NCBI RefSeq assembly: GCF_025673445.1
Contig: NZ_JAOVQN010000002.1
Location: 124,001 to 188,000, forward strand
Source of the DNA: Ruegeria_B marisflavi
Lineage (GTDB): Bacteria > Pseudomonadota > Alphaproteobacteria > Rhodobacterales > Rhodobacteraceae
DNA length: 64,000 nt
Direction of reading: 5' to 3'
This document shows positions 7,497 through 15,332 of this stretch, piece after piece. The first letter of the stretch is position 1, and every line of letters begins with the position of its first letter. Below the pieces are notes generated by a model. It saw only the letters and a program-made list of their open reading frames with translations. It was not told where the DNA came from and did not search any database. A program made the position numbers and the translations under genes.

Positions 7497-7543
7497 AAAA
7501 TTACTCTGAGAGGTTCTAAATCGTAATTTTTGAGACATGTCAA
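7497..7543 (-). promoter_or_regulatory. ecm promoter overlapped by an inverted repeat
   Basis: On the minus strand TTGACA (7543-7538), a 17-base spacer and TTTAGA (7520-7515) form a sigma-70-like promoter. GTAATTTT (7523-7530) and AAAATTAC (7497-7504) are 8-bp inverted arms on either side of the -10 box, the layout of an operator. The 10-mer ATAAAATTAC recurs upstream of ccr (9014-9023). Confidence 0.55.
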
Positions 7544-7616
7544 TTCGCTGCGTCGCGGCAAAAGTGGGAAGTGTCAGGCGATTGTGAGACAGGCAGTTTG
7601 GTGGCAGGGTGCGCAT

Positions 7617-9017
7617 ATGACCGAGACTGTTGAGCTTCCGCTTTGGCTGTTTGCGCTGATCGTGCTGTTCGCAGCGGTCACTTTTGCGTCGCATTTCCTG
7701 TTCCCGTCGGTGCGATGGTTTTTCCGTCGCCGGTTGGAGCGCGCGGTCACTCGGCTGAACACGCGATTGGCGCGGCCGATTCAGCCGTTCAAACTGGCGC
7801 GGCGGCACGACATGATCCAGCGGTTGATCTATGACCCCGAGGTTGCTCGCGCGGTTCAGGCCCACGCTCAGGAAGAGGGCATTCCCGAGGCGGTCGCCTT
7901 TGAACAGGCCCGCAAGTACGCGCGCGAGATCGTCCCCGGCTTTTCCGCGTTTGCCTATTTCAGTTTCGCGATCCGCCTTGCCCGGTTCCTGTCAAACTCG
8001 TTTTACCGAGTGCGGTTGGGCCATCTGGACGCCGAGGCGCTGAAAGCGATCGACCCAAACGCGACGGTGGTCTTTGTGATGAACCATCGCAGCAATATGG
8101 ATTACGTGCTGGTGACCTACCTCGCGGCTGACCAGTCGGCGCTGAGTTACGCGGTGGGGGAATGGGCCCGGGTCTGGCCATTGAGCCGCCTGATCCGGGC
8201 GATGGGAGCCTATTTCATTCGGCGCAGATCGCGCAGCGATCTCTATCGCAAGGTGCTGGCCACCTATGTCCGTCACGCGACCAAGGCCGGTGTGACACAG
8301 GCGATGTTTCCGGAGGGCGGGTTGAGCCTGAGCGGAGGGCTTGGCCGCCCCAAGCTCGGCCTGTTGAAGTACATCGTGGACGGCGCCGAGGCTGCTGGGC
8401 CTGACGTGGTGTTTGTGCCGGTTTCACTAAACTATGACCGGGTGCTAGAGGACACGATCCTGACCGCTGCGGCAAACAGCGGTGAGCGGCGGTTCCGGGC
8501 GCGGATTGGGGTCATCTCGATATGGGCGCTGAAACAGTTCTGGCGCAAGCTGACCGGACGGTTCCATCGGTTCGGCTATGCGGCGGTGAGTTTTGGAGCC
8601 CCGCTTTCCCTGAGTGCGTTTCGCCAAGACAAGGAAGGCGATATCACCGTGCCTTTGGCGCGGGAGCTAATGCTGCGCATTGGCGCAGTTGTGCCAGTCT
8701 TGCCTGTGCCCATGGTCGCCTGGCTTGTTCAGCAGAGCGGGCCAATGACCCGCAGCGCGCTGGCTTCGGCGTTTGACCAGGTTCTGGCGCGGCTTCCGAA
8801 TGCCCATATCCATTTGCCGCGTGACGACCGCCACTATGCCATTGAAGTGGGGCTGCGCCTGCTGGTCGACCGGCGGATCGTGGTGGAGCGGGACGGGCGT
8901 TTCGGGCCGGGGACCGAGCGACAGGAGCTTTTGACGTACTACGCGGCCTCGATTGCGCATCTCATGGATGGGAATGCTGCGTACGCGAAGGAACTTTCTG
9001 CAATTGCTGGGTCATAA
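7617..9017 (+). CDS. Glycerol-3-phosphate 1-O-acyltransferase, PlsB-like
   Basis: 466 residues. It contains the acyltransferase block I NHRSNMDY (HX4D), block II around GAYFIRRRS and block III FPEGGLS, in the order found in PlsB. It would transfer an acyl chain to sn-1 of glycerol-3-phosphate at the membrane, the first step of phospholipid synthesis. An N-terminal hydrophobic helix (about 8-28, LWLFALIVLFAAVTFASHFLF) and a basic following segment anchor it. It is much shorter than E. coli PlsB (807 residues), as in many alphaproteobacteria. ATG 7617 is the first plausible start. It faces away from ecm and precedes ccr by about 100 bases; their shared location is probably not functional. Confidence 0.88.
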   Translation: MTETVELPLWLFALIVLFAAVTFASHFLFPSVRWFFRRRLERAVTRLNTRLARPIQPFKLARRHDMIQRLIYDPEVARAVQAHAQEEGIPEAVAFEQARKYAREIVPGFSAFAYFSFAIRLARFLSNSFYRVRLGHLDAEALKAIDPNATVVFVMNHRSNMDYVLVTYLAADQSALSYAVGEWARVWPLSRLIRAMGAYFIRRRSRSDLYRKVLATYVRHATKAGVTQAMFPEGGLSLSGGLGRPKLGLLKYIVDGAEAAGPDVVFVPVSLNYDRVLEDTILTAAANSGERRFRARIGVISIWALKQFWRKLTGRFHRFGYAAVSFGAPLSLSAFRQDKEGDITVPLARELMLRIGAVVPVLPVPMVAWLVQQSGPMTRSALASAFDQVLARLPNAHIHLPRDDRHYAIEVGLRLLVDRRIVVERDGRFGPGTERQELLTYYAASIAHLMDGNAAYAKELSAIAGS

Positions 9018-9056
9018 AATTACAAAAATGGCGCAAATGCTGTTGCAATGTTGCGC
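9014..9056 (+). promoter_or_regulatory. ScfR/RamB-like motif upstream of ccr
   Basis: GGCGCAAA (9030-9037) and GTTGCAAT (9042-9049) are two degenerate copies of TTTGCAAA exactly 4 bases apart, with an outer GCGCAA/TTGCGC inverted repeat (9031-9036, 9051-9056). Short-chain fatty acid regulators of the PccR/RamB kind in Rhodobacteraceae recognise TTTGCAAA-type elements with this spacing. ATAAAATTAC at 9014-9023 matches the ecm promoter element. The ccr ATG is 70 bases downstream. Confidence 0.5.
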
Positions 9057-9125
9057 GTCCGTTAGTACTTCATCCTCAGGGCCGCGATTCTGCATTGCGG
9101 CAATGACTTGATAAAGGAGGCCGAG

Positions 9126-10412
9126 ATGGCTTTGGATACCGACAGCGGCATCGCGTCCTACGAGGCGCCCGAGAAAGACCTCTATGAAATGGGTGAAATC
9201 CCCCCGCTGGGGTTTGTTCCCAAGAAGATGTACGCTTGGGCGATCCGCAAGGAACGGCACGGCGAACCCAATACCGCGATGCAGCAGGAAGTCGTGGATA
9301 TCCCGGTGCTCGACAGCCATGACGTTCTGGTGCTGGTGATGGCCGCAGGCGTCAACTATAACGGCGTCTGGGCAGCCTTGGGCAAACCCATCAGCCCCTT
9401 TGACGGCCACAAGCAACCCTATCATATTGCCGGTTCCGATGCCTCGGGCATCGTCTGGGCCGTGGGCGACAAGGTCAAGCGCTGGAAAGTCGGCGACGAG
9501 GTTGTGATCCATTGCAACCAGGATGATGGCGACGATGAGGAATGCAACGGCGGCGATCCGATGTATTCGCCCAGCCAGCGGATTTGGGGCTATGAGACCC
9601 CCGACGGGTCGTTTGCCCAGTTCACCCGCGTGCAGGCGCAGCAGCTGATGCCGCGCCCCAAGCACCTGACCTGGGAAGAAAGCGCCTGCTACACGCTGAC
9701 GCTCGCCACCGCCTACCGGATGCTGTTTGGCCACCCGCCGCATGACCTGCAACCGGGTCAGAACGTTCTGGTCTGGGGCGCATCTGGCGGTCTAGGCTCT
9801 TATGCGATCCAGCTGATCAATACCGCAGGCGCGAATGCGATCGGCGTGATCTCGGACGAGGACAAGCGCGATTTCGTCATGGGGTTGGGCGCCAAGGGCG
9901 TGATCAACCGCAAGGACTTCAAATGCTGGGGTCAGCTGCCGACCGTCAACACGCCGGAATATGCCGAGTGGCTGAAAGAGGCGCGCAAGTTCGGCAAGGC
10001 GATCTGGGACATCACCGGCAAGGGTGTGAGTGTCGACATGGTCTTTGAACACCCGGGCGAGGCGACCTTCCCCGTGTCGTCGCTGGTGGTGAAAAAGGGC
10101 GGCATGGTGGTGATCTGCGCCGGGACCAGCGGGTTCAACTGTACCTTTGACGTGCGTTACATGTGGATGCACCAGAAGCGTTTGCAGGGTTCGCACTTTG
10201 CCCACCTCAAGCAGGCGGCCGCCGCTAACCGGCTGATGCTGGAGCGCCGGCTTGATCCGTGCATGTCCGAGGTGTTCACCTGGGCCGACCTGCCCGAGGC
10301 GCATATGAAGATGATGCGCAACGAGCACAAACCCGGCAACATGTCGGTTCTGGTCCAGTCGCCGCGCACCGGCCTGCGGACTTTGGAAGAGGTCCTCGAC
10401 TCTCGCGGCTGA
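9126..10412 (+). CDS. ccr: Crotonyl-CoA carboxylase/reductase
   Basis: 428 residues, full length for Ccr. It reductively carboxylates crotonyl-CoA with NADPH and CO2 to ethylmalonyl-CoA, the signature step of the ethylmalonyl-CoA pathway. It is an MDR-superfamily protein: the catalytic domain occupies about the first 200 residues, then a Rossmann domain with VWGASGGLGSYAIQL (about 215-229). The family's C-terminal FAHLKQA and HKPGNMSVL segments are present. A perfect AAAGGAGG (9113-9120) fixes the start at 9126. It is followed by a strong terminator, so it is transcribed alone or with the acyltransferase. Confidence 0.98.
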   Translation: MALDTDSGIASYEAPEKDLYEMGEIPPLGFVPKKMYAWAIRKERHGEPNTAMQQEVVDIPVLDSHDVLVLVMAAGVNYNGVWAALGKPISPFDGHKQPYHIAGSDASGIVWAVGDKVKRWKVGDEVVIHCNQDDGDDEECNGGDPMYSPSQRIWGYETPDGSFAQFTRVQAQQLMPRPKHLTWEESACYTLTLATAYRMLFGHPPHDLQPGQNVLVWGASGGLGSYAIQLINTAGANAIGVISDEDKRDFVMGLGAKGVINRKDFKCWGQLPTVNTPEYAEWLKEARKFGKAIWDITGKGVSVDMVFEHPGEATFPVSSLVVKKGGMVVICAGTSGFNCTFDVRYMWMHQKRLQGSHFAHLKQAAAANRLMLERRLDPCMSEVFTWADLPEAHMKMMRNEHKPGNMSVLVQSPRTGLRTLEEVLDSRG

Positions 10413-10441
10413 CGCCGCACACGGAATACGCCGACAGGATG

Positions 10442-10476
10442 GCCCGCGAATCACGTCTGTGGATCGCGGGCTTTTT
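10442..10476 (+). terminator. Rho-independent terminator after ccr
   Basis: Stem GCCCGCGA (10442-10449) / TCGCGGGC (10464-10471), loop of 14 bases, followed by TTTTT at 10472-10476. Confidence 0.9.
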
Positions 10477-10579
10477 CATTTTCTGCCCAAGCTTTGCGGT
10501 TTCAGAGGCTTGCAAACACCTGCCTCGCTATTTTTGGGGAGTGGAAACCAGTGAATTTCTTAACGGAAGCAGCACATGC

Positions 10580-10604
10580 TATAGTTGAGTTAACGCTTCG
10601 TTAA
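10580..10604 (+). promoter_or_regulatory. Promoter and operator-like palindrome of the quorum-sensing locus
   Basis: TATAGT (10580-10585) resembles a -10 box; the -35 (TTCTTA, 10557-10562) is poor, so an activator may be needed. TTAACG-CTT-CGTTAA (10590-10604) is a perfect palindrome at the expected start of transcription. It does not resemble a classical 20-bp lux box. Confidence 0.4.
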
Positions 10605-10623
10605 TCATTTCGGGGAGAGTCTG

Positions 10624-10842
10624 GTGCAACAGAATGAATGGATCCTGGACGTACTATCGGACCTCAAATCTTTCGCGATGGCGAATGGTCTGAACGCGCT
10701 TGCAGAACAGCTTGACGACACCAAGCTGATTGCCGCTGCCGAAATCGCGTCCAAGCACGAAGAGGCGCTGGCGCTTGCAAATGGGCGGAAAGGTCGATTT
10801 GGAACCTATCTTGGAGGAACTGGACGCTGCCAGCGCGCTTGA
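10624..10842 (+). CDS. Small conserved-looking protein upstream of and overlapping luxR
   Basis: 72 residues, GTG start with GGGGAGAG at 10612-10619. The first 50 residues look like a real helical protein (VLSDLKSFAMANGLNALAEQLDDTKLIAAAEIAS); the last 20 read through the start of luxR and are glycine/arginine-rich. It overlaps luxR by 62 bases in another frame, so its translation should affect luxR initiation. I recall similar small ORFs ahead of luxR genes in other roseobacters, but cannot confirm it here. No function is known. Confidence 0.6.
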   Translation: MQQNEWILDVLSDLKSFAMANGLNALAEQLDDTKLIAAAEIASKHEEALALANGRKGRFGTYLGGTGRCQRA

Positions 10843-11500
10843 CGGGCTAGAGCAGACCAACAGGAGGTTGCGAGATACACTTGGTATCAATCACATCGTC
10901 TATCACTGGGTGGACAGTGCCGGCGATCAATACGGGTGCACAACCTATCCGCAATCATGGGTGGATCGCTATCTGGCCCAAAACTACCATCGGATTGATC
11001 CGGTAATTCTTGGCTGTTTCCAAAGGTTTCACCCGGTCGACTGGAAGCGGTTGGACTGGTCCGGCAAGGCGGCCAAAGCGTTTCTGAAGGACGCGATGGA
11101 ACATGGGGTCGGCAACCAGGGCTTTTCGATCCCGATCCGTGGGCCGAACGGGCAGTTCGCCCTTTTTACCGTTAACAACTCTTGTGATGATGAGACCTGG
11201 GCTGACTTTACAGCGACCTATTCCCGCGACCTGATCCTGATCGCGCATTACTTCAACCGCAAAGCGCTGGAGTTCGAAGCCAACCGTCAGCCGGAGTTTT
11301 CGCGTACCCTTTCCCCCAGGGAAGTGGATGCGATGACCCTGTTGGCGTTGGGGTACAATCGGGCCCAGGTCGCGCATTCCCTGTCGATTTCTGAACATAC
11401 CTTGCGCGTTTACATAGAGAGCGCACGGTTCAAGCTCGGCGCCTTGAACACAACTCATGCGATAGCGACGGCGATGAGTCGAGGGTTGATCGTGGTCTAA
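10781..11500 (+). CDS. luxR: LuxR-type quorum-sensing transcriptional regulator
   Basis: 239 residues. The N-terminal autoinducer-binding domain has the conserved pocket residues in WVDRYLAQNYHRIDPV (the Trp, Tyr, Asp and Pro that contact acyl-homoserine lactone) and GFSIPIRGPNGQ. The C-terminal GerE-type helix-turn-helix runs from LSPREVDAM to the end (about 178-239). All nine positions usually invariant in LuxR proteins appear intact, so it should bind signal and DNA. ATG 10781 has only a distant ribosome site, which supports translational coupling to the small ORF it overlaps; TTG 10799 is an alternative. luxI lies 83 bases downstream on the same strand. Confidence 0.93.
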   Translation: MGGKVDLEPILEELDAASALDGLEQTNRRLRDTLGINHIVYHWVDSAGDQYGCTTYPQSWVDRYLAQNYHRIDPVILGCFQRFHPVDWKRLDWSGKAAKAFLKDAMEHGVGNQGFSIPIRGPNGQFALFTVNNSCDDETWADFTATYSRDLILIAHYFNRKALEFEANRQPEFSRTLSPREVDAMTLLALGYNRAQVAHSLSISEHTLRVYIESARFKLGALNTTHAIATAMSRGLIVV

Positions 11501-11583
11501 CTTGGTGAACGGTTTGCTGACCAGATATTAACCAATCGCATGTACCCCTTTTGTTCCATATCGGACGGCAAGGGGACAAAGAT

Positions 11584-12222
11584 ATGCTGCGGTATTTGTA
11601 TGCGGACGAGTTGCACCGGTTTCCCAAGCTGGCGAGGTCGATGTTTCTGGACCGCGCCGATCAGTTCAAGACCCGGTTAGGCTGGGATGTCAATATCAAC
11701 GAGGCCGGAGAAGAGCGCGATCAATACGACGATCTGAACCCGCTCTACGTGATCTGGGAAGAACCGGATGGCAGCCACGGCGGGTCCATGCGGTTTCTGC
11801 CGACGACGGGACCGGTGATGATCAACGATGTGTTTGGCCACTTGACCGGAGGCAGCCCGATTTGCAGCCCGCTGATCTGGGAGGTGACACGGTTCTGCTT
11901 ATCACGTCGGGCCAGTTCGGTTGTCGCGGGCGCGATCATGCTGAGTGGTGGCGAGGTGATGGAAGGGTTCGGATTGACCCATATTGCCGGCGTGTTCGAC
12001 GACCGAATGATCCGCATCTACCGTCTGATCGGATCCTCGCCCGAGGTGCTGGGCAGCGAGGGCGAGGGCCGCAATCGGGTCTATGTCGGTTTGTGGCCCT
12101 ATTCTCCGGCGGATTGCGAGCGTGTGGCGGCGCGCGCGGGTGTATCGCGTGAGCTGTCGCGCATGTGGTTCAATGCGGCGTTTGGGACGGATCGGCAGCG
12201 CCGGAAACAGCGGACGGCGTAA
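11584..12222 (+). CDS. luxI: Acyl-homoserine-lactone synthase
   Basis: 212 residues. It makes acyl-homoserine lactone from S-adenosylmethionine and acyl-ACP. The residues essential in LuxI enzymes are all present: R, F and W in RSMFLDRADQFKTRLGW, E and the Asp pair in ERDQYDDL, R in GSMRFLP followed by the acyl-pocket TTGPVM, and E-x2-R in WEVTRF. ATG 11584 has AGGGG 9 bases upstream. luxR precedes it. The 83-base gap contains GGTT...AACC (11511-11533) and TGGT...ACCA (11503-11523) half-sites but no convincing lux box, so autoinduction cannot be read from sequence. Confidence 0.95.
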   Translation: MLRYLYADELHRFPKLARSMFLDRADQFKTRLGWDVNINEAGEERDQYDDLNPLYVIWEEPDGSHGGSMRFLPTTGPVMINDVFGHLTGGSPICSPLIWEVTRFCLSRRASSVVAGAIMLSGGEVMEGFGLTHIAGVFDDRMIRIYRLIGSSPEVLGSEGEGRNRVYVGLWPYSPADCERVAARAGVSRELSRMWFNAAFGTDRQRRKQRTA

Positions 12223-12282
12223 TCCTGACGTTGCTTTCGGACGGTACTGGTGTGGCGCGCCCCTCGCCTGTAGGGTCGCGCC

Positions 12283-13818
12283 ATGACAATGAACGCGGTC
12301 ACCTATTCCGACGACCAGGCCAGTGCCTATGACGCTATCGCCGAGCTGCTCCAAGCGGCGGGCGTCGACCTGGATGATGATGCTCTGTTGCGCCCTCCGG
12401 AAGGCGGTGCAACGGGCGTGATGGCTGTCATCGGCAAGGCGGGGTCGGGAAAAACGATGCTGCTGGCCGAGCTGTGCAAGGCTTTGGCGCAGGCTGGCGT
12501 GCAGGTCGTGTCCGGAGACTACGAAGGCCGCAAGAGCAAGGACCGGCGCACGCTTGCGATACTGGCGCCCACCAACAAGGCCGCCAGCGTGCTGCGTCTG
12601 CGTGGAGTTCCGGCAACCACGATTCACCGAATTCTCTATACCCCGGTCTACGACCCCGACTACGAGCGGATCGCCGAATGGCTGGCCGGAAATGGCGAGC
12701 GCCCCGAGGTGGAGGGTCTGAGTGAAGAGTCGCTCGACCGGGCGGCCGCGTTTTATGCCCGCAACAGTTCGATTCCCGGCGCGCTTGCGGCCGCTGGGCT
12801 GCGGGGGTCTGACTTCATTACCGGGTGGAAGCGGCGAGATGAGCCGTTGGACATCGGGTTCATCGACGAGGCGTCGATGCTGGATGACCGGCAGTTCGAG
12901 GACTTAAAAGAGATTTTCCCGACATTGATCCTGTTTGGGGATCCGGCACAGTTGGCGCCGGTGAACCAGTCGGGTTCGATGGTGTTTGACCAGTTGCCCG
13001 AACCCCGAAAGCTGAACCTGAGCCGTATTCACCGGCAGGAAGCGGATAGCCCGATCCTGGACCTTGCCCATGCGCTGGCGGATCCGCAGGTCGATTTCGA
13101 GACCTTTGAGCATATGGTCGAGGAGAAGGCCCGCCAGGACGAGCGTGTTGTCTGGGGACAAAGGGTCGAAGTCGATCTGATGGCCCGCAGTCCGGTTCTG
13201 GTCTGGCGCAACGCGACGCGCATTCGTCTGATCAATGCCTTTCGAACGGTCTATGGCGCCCCCGAGCAAGAGCTGATGGAAGGCGAGCCGCTGATCTGCG
13301 ATGGAATTGAGCTGCCGCTGAAGCACCGCAAGAAGCGGCTGGATCTTGAGGCGCGCGGGCTGATCAAGGGCGCGCAGGTGATCTATCTCGGGCCGGGGCG
13401 CAAACCGGGGTTCTCGCGCCTGCATGTGATGGGCGCTGAGGATCCTCAGGTGTCGGCGGCGTCTATCGTCAAGATCGAAAAACCCGACGAGGAAGAACCC
13501 TTTATCCCCTTTGCTGCCCGCATGGGGGCCACGTTTCTGCATGGTGCGGCCGTTACCATACACAAGGCGCAAGGGTCGCAATGGGATACGGTTCAGGTTT
13601 TTGCCCCGGATATCTTTGCCGCCGCCCGCGCCGGTCGGGTTGAGGCTGGGCAGCCCTTGTGGAAACGTCTCGCCTATGTGGCGATCACCCGGGCACAGGA
13701 ACGGTTGATCTGGGTGGTGCGCAACCGGCTGTCGAAACCGACGCAGCCGCTGCGGGTGGATGACCTGCGCCAGACCGAGGCGCCCATCCTGAGATTGGAA
13801 GAGGAGATCACGCTGTGA
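12283..13818 (+). CDS. RecD-like superfamily 1B helicase
   Basis: 511 residues. Walker A GKAGSGKT near residue 51; motif Ia LAPTNKAA; Walker B FIDEAS near 193; motif III FGDPAQLAPV; motif IV/V region with LSRIHRQ; C-terminal UvrD-like VTIHKAQGSQWDTV and YVAITRAQERL near 460-470. This order matches RecD/Pif1-type 5'-3' helicases. An insertion of about 70 residues between motif Ia and Walker B (DPDYERIAEWLAGNGERPEVEGLSEES) is unusual. No RecB, RecC or nuclease gene is nearby and there is no nuclease domain, so its role in repair or recombination is unknown. The start may be ATG 12283 or 12289. Its stop overlaps the next gene's GTG start. Confidence 0.9.
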   Translation: MTMNAVTYSDDQASAYDAIAELLQAAGVDLDDDALLRPPEGGATGVMAVIGKAGSGKTMLLAELCKALAQAGVQVVSGDYEGRKSKDRRTLAILAPTNKAASVLRLRGVPATTIHRILYTPVYDPDYERIAEWLAGNGERPEVEGLSEESLDRAAAFYARNSSIPGALAAAGLRGSDFITGWKRRDEPLDIGFIDEASMLDDRQFEDLKEIFPTLILFGDPAQLAPVNQSGSMVFDQLPEPRKLNLSRIHRQEADSPILDLAHALADPQVDFETFEHMVEEKARQDERVVWGQRVEVDLMARSPVLVWRNATRIRLINAFRTVYGAPEQELMEGEPLICDGIELPLKHRKKRLDLEARGLIKGAQVIYLGPGRKPGFSRLHVMGAEDPQVSAASIVKIEKPDEEEPFIPFAARMGATFLHGAAVTIHKAQGSQWDTVQVFAPDIFAAARAGRVEAGQPLWKRLAYVAITRAQERLIWVVRNRLSKPTQPLRVDDLRQTEAPILRLEEEITL

Positions 13819-14543
13819 GAAGCATTCTGATTACCGGCGCCAGTTCAGGTATTGGCAGGACAACGGCCGAATTGTTCCTGGCCGAGGGGTGGACGGTCGG
13901 AGTGTTGGCGCGGCGCGGCGATCTGTTGGACGTATTGGCCAACGGTCACGAGCGGGCCATTCCCCTGGTCGCGGATGTCACCGATCCAGAGGCCGTTGAG
14001 GCGGCGTTTGACCGGTTCTGCGCTCAGGCCGGGCGACTGGATGTCCTGTTCAACAACGCCGGGATCTTTGCGCCGGGCGGAACCATCGACGAGATTGCAC
14101 TGGAGGACTGGTTCCGTTCGGTGAACGTCAATCTCAACGGGATGTTTTTGTGTGCACGCGCGGCATTTGCCAGGATGCGGCGGCAAGAGCCTCAAGGCGG
14201 CCGGATCATCAACAACGGTTCGATCGCCGCGCATGCGCCGCGGCCCAACTCGGTGCACTATACGGCGACCAAACATGCGATCACCGGCCTGACCCGCAGT
14301 CTTTCCTTGGACGGTCGGGGATATGGAATTGCGGCGGGTCAGATCGACATAGGCAACGCTCGGACCGAGATGGTCGCGGGCCTGAACAAGACTGCGCTGG
14401 AACAGGGGCGCGACCCGGATCCGACAATGGGTGTTGCCGATGCCGCGCGCTCGGTGCTGCACATGGCCAGCCTGCCGGCCGATGCCAACGTTCTGTTCAT
14501 GACGGTGATGGCGACGACCATGGCCTATGTAGGCCGGGGGTGA
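13815..14543 (+). CDS. SDR family oxidoreductase
   Basis: 242 residues of the classical short-chain dehydrogenase family. TGASSGIG (residues 7-14) binds the nucleotide, NNAG stabilises the sheet, and the catalytic S-Y-x3-K is visible as GSIAAHAP...YTATK. It is an NAD(P)-dependent oxidoreductase of unknown substrate. Start is GTG 13815 inside the helicase stop (GTGA overlap), so the two genes are translationally coupled. ILITGASSGIG at the very N-terminus confirms the start. A role tied to the helicase is not obvious. Confidence 0.9.
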   Translation: MRSILITGASSGIGRTTAELFLAEGWTVGVLARRGDLLDVLANGHERAIPLVADVTDPEAVEAAFDRFCAQAGRLDVLFNNAGIFAPGGTIDEIALEDWFRSVNVNLNGMFLCARAAFARMRRQEPQGGRIINNGSIAAHAPRPNSVHYTATKHAITGLTRSLSLDGRGYGIAAGQIDIGNARTEMVAGLNKTALEQGRDPDPTMGVADAARSVLHMASLPADANVLFMTVMATTMAYVGRG

Positions 14544-14554
14544 GCCCCGCGGGA

Positions 14555-15331
14555 TCAGGTTCCGCGTAGTGCCCGGAAGGCAGCCGAGGCGCCCCAGCCC
14601 GCCGCGATTGCGATGGCCAGTGACATCAACCCGTAGACAATGGGCTGCTGCCGCGACAGGTTGAACAGGAACCGTTCCAGCCCGACCTTTTGCACGTCGA
14701 TCGTGGTTTGATAGGTGGACACGACCTTGCCGCCCCGCGTCAGGAATATCCGGGCCGAATAATTGCCTTCGGTCAGGTTTGCGGGCATGTCGATTTCGGT
14801 CCGGAACAAGGTCTGTTCGTCCACGGCCACGGTGTTTTCCCGTATGGAATAGAGCCTTTCGTTCGCCCGGATACGCACTACGGCTTCGGCGAATTCCTGG
14901 GCATTCTGGATGTTCATGTCAGCCCCGACCGAGCGGATTGCCCGCTTGATCGAGATCTTGTGGCGCAAGTCCTCGGTGTCGGATATGGCCTCGTGAAACG
15001 GGCTGCTGGTCGCCACGGCATAAAAGCTGGGCGCTGAATCAACCAGAACGCTGTCGGCATTCACCCAGATCCCAAGCTTCTTTTCCTTGCGGCGTACGAG
15101 CACGGGGGCCGAAGGCCCGGAGACCGAGACGATAACCTGAAGGGGATCACCGTCCGGGATTGGTGTCTCTCGCTTGATCGCGCCAAAGATCAGGATGTCG
15201 GAGCCGTCGAAATTGGCTGTGATGGCAACGCGGTCCCGGCTGAGGCCAAGAACGACCTGCTCTTCGGTCGCCTGGGTGGACGCAGGGACGATCAGCGCGG
15301 CCAGGAATGCCAGAGAGGTGAGCACGCGCAT
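14555..15331 (-). CDS. TIGR02186 family membrane-anchored periplasmic protein
   Basis: 258 residues, a family I know only from alphaproteobacteria. A signal peptide (about 1-21, cleavage after STQA) leads a largely beta-type periplasmic domain (DRVAITANFDGSDILIFGAI...), and a single C-terminal helix (about 234-254, YGLMSLAIAIAAGWGASAAF) anchors it with a short cytoplasmic tail. GGAGG lies 8 bases before ATG 15331, and only one base separates it from the stop of the adjacent exporter gene. The tight operon suggests it is an accessory subunit of the TauE/SafE exporters; this is inference. Confidence 0.85.
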   Translation of the reverse strand: MRVLTSLAFLAALIVPASTQATEEQVVLGLSRDRVAITANFDGSDILIFGAIKRETPIPDGDPLQVIVSVSGPSAPVLVRRKEKKLGIWVNADSVLVDSAPSFYAVATSSPFHEAISDTEDLRHKISIKRAIRSVGADMNIQNAQEFAEAVVRIRANERLYSIRENTVAVDEQTLFRTEIDMPANLTEGNYSARIFLTRGGKVVSTYQTTIDVQKVGLERFLFNLSRQQPIVYGLMSLAIAIAAGWGASAAFRALRGT

Positions 15332-15332
15332 C

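Noticed and set aside
11501..11583. lux box before luxI
   Set aside because: Only loose half-sites (TGGT...ACCA, GGTT...AACC) are present; none has the 20-bp symmetrical form.
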